The notes under the pieces were generated by a model that made no database searches, was not told the origin of the DNA, and saw only the letters and a list, made by a program, of their open reading frames with translations. The position numbers and the translations under genes were made by a program. Below, piece after piece: positions 5,162 to 7,333 of a stretch of 7,333 nt of DNA. The DNA is from Euryarchaeota archaeon UBA486 (GTDB lineage: Archaea > Thermoplasmatota > Poseidoniia > Poseidoniales > Poseidoniaceae), in the NCBI GenBank assembly GCA_002497765.1, contig DAET01000055.1, positions 1 through 7,333 of the forward strand, in the 5' to 3' direction. Each line of letters opens with the position of its first letter. Positions within the stretch are counted from its first letter, which is position 1.

Positions 5162-6376
5162 TCAAGGCGAGTGAACGTCCAGTTCGAAAATCGTCCCACC
5201 CCACGTAAAGATGAGCAATTCACCTTCCAGTCCTTGCCCAAACCCTACGAGCAGGTTGTCGGTGTCCACGAGATGCTGGGTCTGTGCTGTTCCGTTTTCA
5301 GAGGGTGAAGCGAGCCAAATGTCTCCGCTGCAGAAGTCGCCGTAAATGAAGCCGTTTCGCCAAGCTTCGGGCCCATAATCCGTGTACATCCCACCGGTAA
5401 TTGAGCACCGCCCCTCTTCATGTGTGTACACGAGCACAGGGTCTGTCATCCCTTCGGGCGGGTCGGTCGCAGGTTTGCTGCAATCGTCGGGATCGGTGAA
5501 TTCTCGGTTTCCCTCTCGGTCAGACCAACCAAAATTACTCGGTTGAAGCACGGGAACCATGCTTATCTCCTCGAAGCAGTTCTGGCCTACATCGGCAATC
5601 CACAAACGCCCTTGCGGGTCGACGTCAAACTTCCACGGGTTGCGGAGGCCTCGATGGAGTGTGTAATCCTGCACAGTGCCTGTGGTGTTGTGCAGGGGGG
5701 CCATCGTGCCGTTGGAATAATGGAAGTGTTGGATGGTTCCGAGCGGCGACGTTGTGTTTTGCCCGTGATTGAGGGGGTCGTTGGATCCTCCGCCGTCACC
5801 AACACCCCAGAGGTAGGACCGGTTGCCGAGGCCAAGAAGGTGCCCACCGTTGTGGTTGCGGTACGGTTGCTCTATTTCTCTGAGCGTTTGGATGGATGTG
5901 GGCTCGAGGCTCCCATTGACCACATCGCCAACTGCAAGGAAGAGGTTGGTCACTTCCTTGGTTTCACAGTTCGCTGTGCCGATGTAGGTGAACAAAACCT
6001 GAGGGTTCATCGTGTAATCAGACACGAACGTGAAGCCCAGAAGGCCGGCCTCAGTATGGCAGTTTGAAATCAGTTCACTGATGTTGCCAACCTCACGGGT
6101 GTTTTGGCCGTTGAACGCCACGATTCGACCGTCCAAATCGGAAATCCAAATTTCGTCTTCCGTCGGATGATGCAGTGCATTCGTTGGGGTTGTAAGTCCG
6201 CTGAGGTACTCTTTGCAGGTGATGTTGATGTCCACCGGGTTGCAATCTGGCTGACTTCGATTTTCCCACTCAAACCCCGGTCGCTCGTCTGGCTCCTCAG
6301 CATTGAGGCATCCAGCGAGGGTGCAGCAGACCATGGCCGTCGCCATCAATACAGCAAGCACTCGGGGTCGTTTCAT
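5162..6376 (-). CDS. Secreted lipoprotein, PQQ-dependent glucose/sorbosone dehydrogenase family
   Basis: A 404-residue extracytoplasmic six-bladed beta-propeller of the GSDH family. The N-terminus has a basic start, a hydrophobic core and a lipobox L-A-G-C (20-23), so Cys23 is the likely lipid-anchored residue of the mature protein. Family motifs in order are G-L-L-G-F-T-F (111-117), N-H-N-G-G-H-L (174-180), G-V-G-D-G-G-G (191-197), L-G-T-I (212-215) and G-L-R-N-P-W-K-F (243-250). These continue with I-A-D-V-G-Q-N-C-F-E-E-I (260-271), N-F-G-W (281-284), S-I-T-G-G-M-Y (325-331) and G-D-F-C-S-G-D-I-W (346-354). His175 and Arg245 correspond by motif to the catalytic His and PQQ-contacting Arg of soluble glucose dehydrogenase. 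The mature region holds eight cysteines besides Cys23 and nine N-x-S/T sequons, fitting an exposed glycoprotein with disulfides. The true substrate, and whether PQQ is bound, are unknown. It starts six bases after the PhnD-like stop, so the two genes form one operon. Confidence 0.88.
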   Translation of the reverse strand: MKRPRVLAVLMATAMVCCTLAGCLNAEEPDERPGFEWENRSQPDCNPVDINITCKEYLSGLTTPTNALHHPTEDEIWISDLDGRIVAFNGQNTREVGNISELISNCHTEAGLLGFTFVSDYTMNPQVLFTYIGTANCETKEVTNLFLAVGDVVNGSLEPTSIQTLREIEQPYRNHNGGHLLGLGNRSYLWGVGDGGGSNDPLNHGQNTTSPLGTIQHFHYSNGTMAPLHNTTGTVQDYTLHRGLRNPWKFDVDPQGRLWIADVGQNCFEEISMVPVLQPSNFGWSDREGNREFTDPDDCSKPATDPPEGMTDPVLVYTHEEGRCSITGGMYTDYGPEAWRNGFIYGDFCSGDIWLASPSENGTAQTQHLVDTDNLLVGFGQGLEGELLIFTWGGTIFELDVHSP

Positions 6377-6382
6377 CGATGA

Positions 6383-7333
6383 TTACTCCTCAGATGAGGG
6401 CGCTTGGTTCACAGGAAGTTTGGGTTCATCCTTTCGATTCTTTACCACGTAAATCACTGCCCCGATGGCGCCGATGACCAAGAGGGGTACGAACAAGGGA
6501 ATGCCGTCATCGGATGAAGCGACCTTCACTTTGTTGACCTTCTCACCGAAATAGGCCACGATGCCGGGTACGTCCTCGATCGAGTCTCCGTATCCACCAA
6601 GGTGGTCTTCCGTCCCAATGATGGTCATTCCTGGTGTGCTCAGCACGTCATCGAGGATGGTCAAATCTGCATCGTTGCCGTTCATGGTGGTAAAGGCATC
6701 CCGCAAGGATTGCACTTCCTCTGGTGTAAACACATCGGGGTTGTACATCACCGGGTGGCTGGGGGCCCTTCCAAAGCCTTCAGGGGCCATGATGGGGTGG
6801 AAGTCGCTGGTCTGCGTGAAATCACCTTCAAAGCACCATGATTCTGGGTCCTCCCCGCAATAATCGGGGACGGTTGGGTCCTTTGCGAACGAGATGTAAT
6901 CGGTTGCATCACCGAGTGCATGTTCTGCAAGGCAACGCAGGGAACCGATGTAGCGATAGTAGGGGGTGCCGCTGTCGGGGATGCTGGAGTCGGCAGAGAA
7001 GTGGTTGGTGACAGTTGCATGAAGGGAATCAATTTCATCGGGGTCACCCACAACATCAACGTAGCCGTTGTTGATCAAGTACCCCATTGGTAGGAGCATG
7101 CCGGAACTACCCAATGCTGAGGTGTGGCAGGAAATTTTCCCCTCCATCAAGGCGAGTGGATCGGTTGCTGGGTCGTCGTCAAGGTCAGCTTGCGCCATGT
7201 CAGAATCGATGTGAACCCATGCAATGGCGTTGTAGTAGGCGCGACCGTCGCCCTTCTGTTCGGCGGCAGCGACCTGAAGGCCGTATTCTTGCCAACTCAA
7301 CCAGGCGGCACCGCCGTCGAGGAAGCCGATGTC
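6383..7333 (-). CDS. PhnD-like ABC transporter substrate-binding protein with C-terminal membrane anchor (5' end missing)
   Basis: The frame is open to the right edge, so the N-terminus is outside the window; a TTG at 7300 is internal. About 316 residues are visible. They begin D-I-G-F-L-D-G-G-A-A-W, the strand-and-loop of PhnD-type binding proteins. Next come a ligand-pocket-like S-A-L-G-S-S-G-M-L-L-P, matching the serine-rich S-T-S-G loop that holds the phosphonate or phosphite group, and then G-R-A-P-S-H-P-V-M-Y and T-P-E-E-V-Q-S-L-R-D-A-F of the family's last domain. A hydrophobic helix near 6443-6496 (F-V-P-L-L-V-I-G-A-I-G-A-V-I-Y-V-V), then K-N-R-K and a short polar tail, predicts anchoring to the outer face of the membrane. 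Four cysteines are present in the visible part. The ligand may be a phosphonate, phosphite or other oxyanion. It is followed after six bases by the sugar-dehydrogenase lipoprotein. The PhnE-type permease in this window lies at the far end on the opposite strand. Confidence 0.78.
   Translation of the reverse strand, partial: DIGFLDGGAAWLSWQEYGLQVAAAEQKGDGRAYYNAIAWVHIDSDMAQADLDDDPATDPLALMEGKISCHTSALGSSGMLLPMGYLINNGYVDVVGDPDEIDSLHATVTNHFSADSSIPDSGTPYYRYIGSLRCLAEHALGDATDYISFAKDPTVPDYCGEDPESWCFEGDFTQTSDFHPIMAPEGFGRAPSHPVMYNPDVFTPEEVQSLRDAFTTMNGNDADLTILDDVLSTPGMTIIGTEDHLGGYGDSIEDVPGIVAYFGEKVNKVKVASSDDGIPLFVPLLVIGAIGAVIYVVKNRKDEPKLPVNQAPSSEE
6386..6391 (-). promoter_or_regulatory. Shine-Dalgarno for the sugar-dehydrogenase lipoprotein
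   Basis: The minus strand reads GAGGAG, nine bases before the ATG at 6376. It is formed by the last two sense codons (Glu-Glu) of the upstream PhnD-like gene, so the site serves two roles. It supports both the chosen start and translational coupling of the two genes. Confidence 0.6.

Noticed and set aside
5420..6067. A 215-codon open frame on the plus strand inside the sugar-dehydrogenase gene.
   Set aside because: The opposite strand carries all GSDH motifs in order; this frame shows no domain and is best read as a shadow.
5159..7158. A 15-base repeat, CCATCAAGGCGAGTG, occurs at about 5159 and again at about 7144.
   Set aside because: It falls at the end of one gene and inside another in different reading frames, has no flanking similarity, and a single match of this length could be chance.
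7298..7300. TTG at 7300 as the start of the PhnD-like gene.
   Set aside because: The open frame continues to the window edge and the upstream residues (D-I-G-F-L-D-G-G) match the family, so the gene is truncated by the window.

Overview
The window looks like part of a planktonic marine archaeal genome. The best fit is Marine Group II / Candidatus Poseidoniales (Euryarchaeota). This is an inference from gene content, not a database match. The riboflavin genes ribB, ribL and ribH are of archaeal type, and they sit beside a bacterial-type glycerol-3-phosphate dehydrogenase (gpsA) and a bacterial-type riboflavin synthase. One promoter has an archaeal BRE/TATA arrangement. The DNA is compact, moderately GC-rich and almost entirely coding. 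No tRNA, rRNA, CRISPR array, insertion sequence or phage gene was seen.

Layout. At the left edge is the 3' end of a phosphonate-type ABC transporter permease (phnE) on the + strand. It converges, with a single spacer base, on a minus-strand block read right to left. That block starts with an endonuclease IV-like TIM-barrel protein carrying a long charged tail (2798 to 1638), followed by gpsA (1542 to 544) and a 71-residue winged-helix-like protein (500 to 285). A 143-bp divergent intergenic region (2799-2941) separates this block from a plus-strand riboflavin/FAD operon: ribB, ribL, ribE, ribH (2942-5148). ribL, ribE and ribH are tightly packed; the stop codons of ribL and ribE are embedded in ATGA overlaps. 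The rib operon converges, after 13 bp, on a second minus-strand unit. In transcription order this unit is a membrane-anchored PhnD-like substrate-binding protein (5' end outside the window, ending at 6383) and then a secreted lipoprotein of the PQQ-dependent glucose/sorbosone dehydrogenase family (6376 to 5162). The two are separated by only 6 bp.

How the genes work together. RibB makes the four-carbon precursor, RibH condenses it into lumazine, RibE dismutates lumazine to riboflavin, and RibL adenylylates FMN to FAD. The early GTP-derived steps and the flavokinase are not in the window. PhnE and the PhnD-like protein are types that normally cooperate in phosphonate/phosphite uptake, but here they lie about 6 kb apart on opposite strands. 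GpsA makes sn-glycerol 3-phosphate, the bacterial backbone stereoisomer, which bears on the archaeal 'lipid divide'. The points most worth a second look are the PhnD-like/sugar-dehydrogenase pair, the mosaic riboflavin operon with a cysteine-free RibL, and the endonuclease IV-like protein with altered metal ligands and an acidic C-terminal tip.
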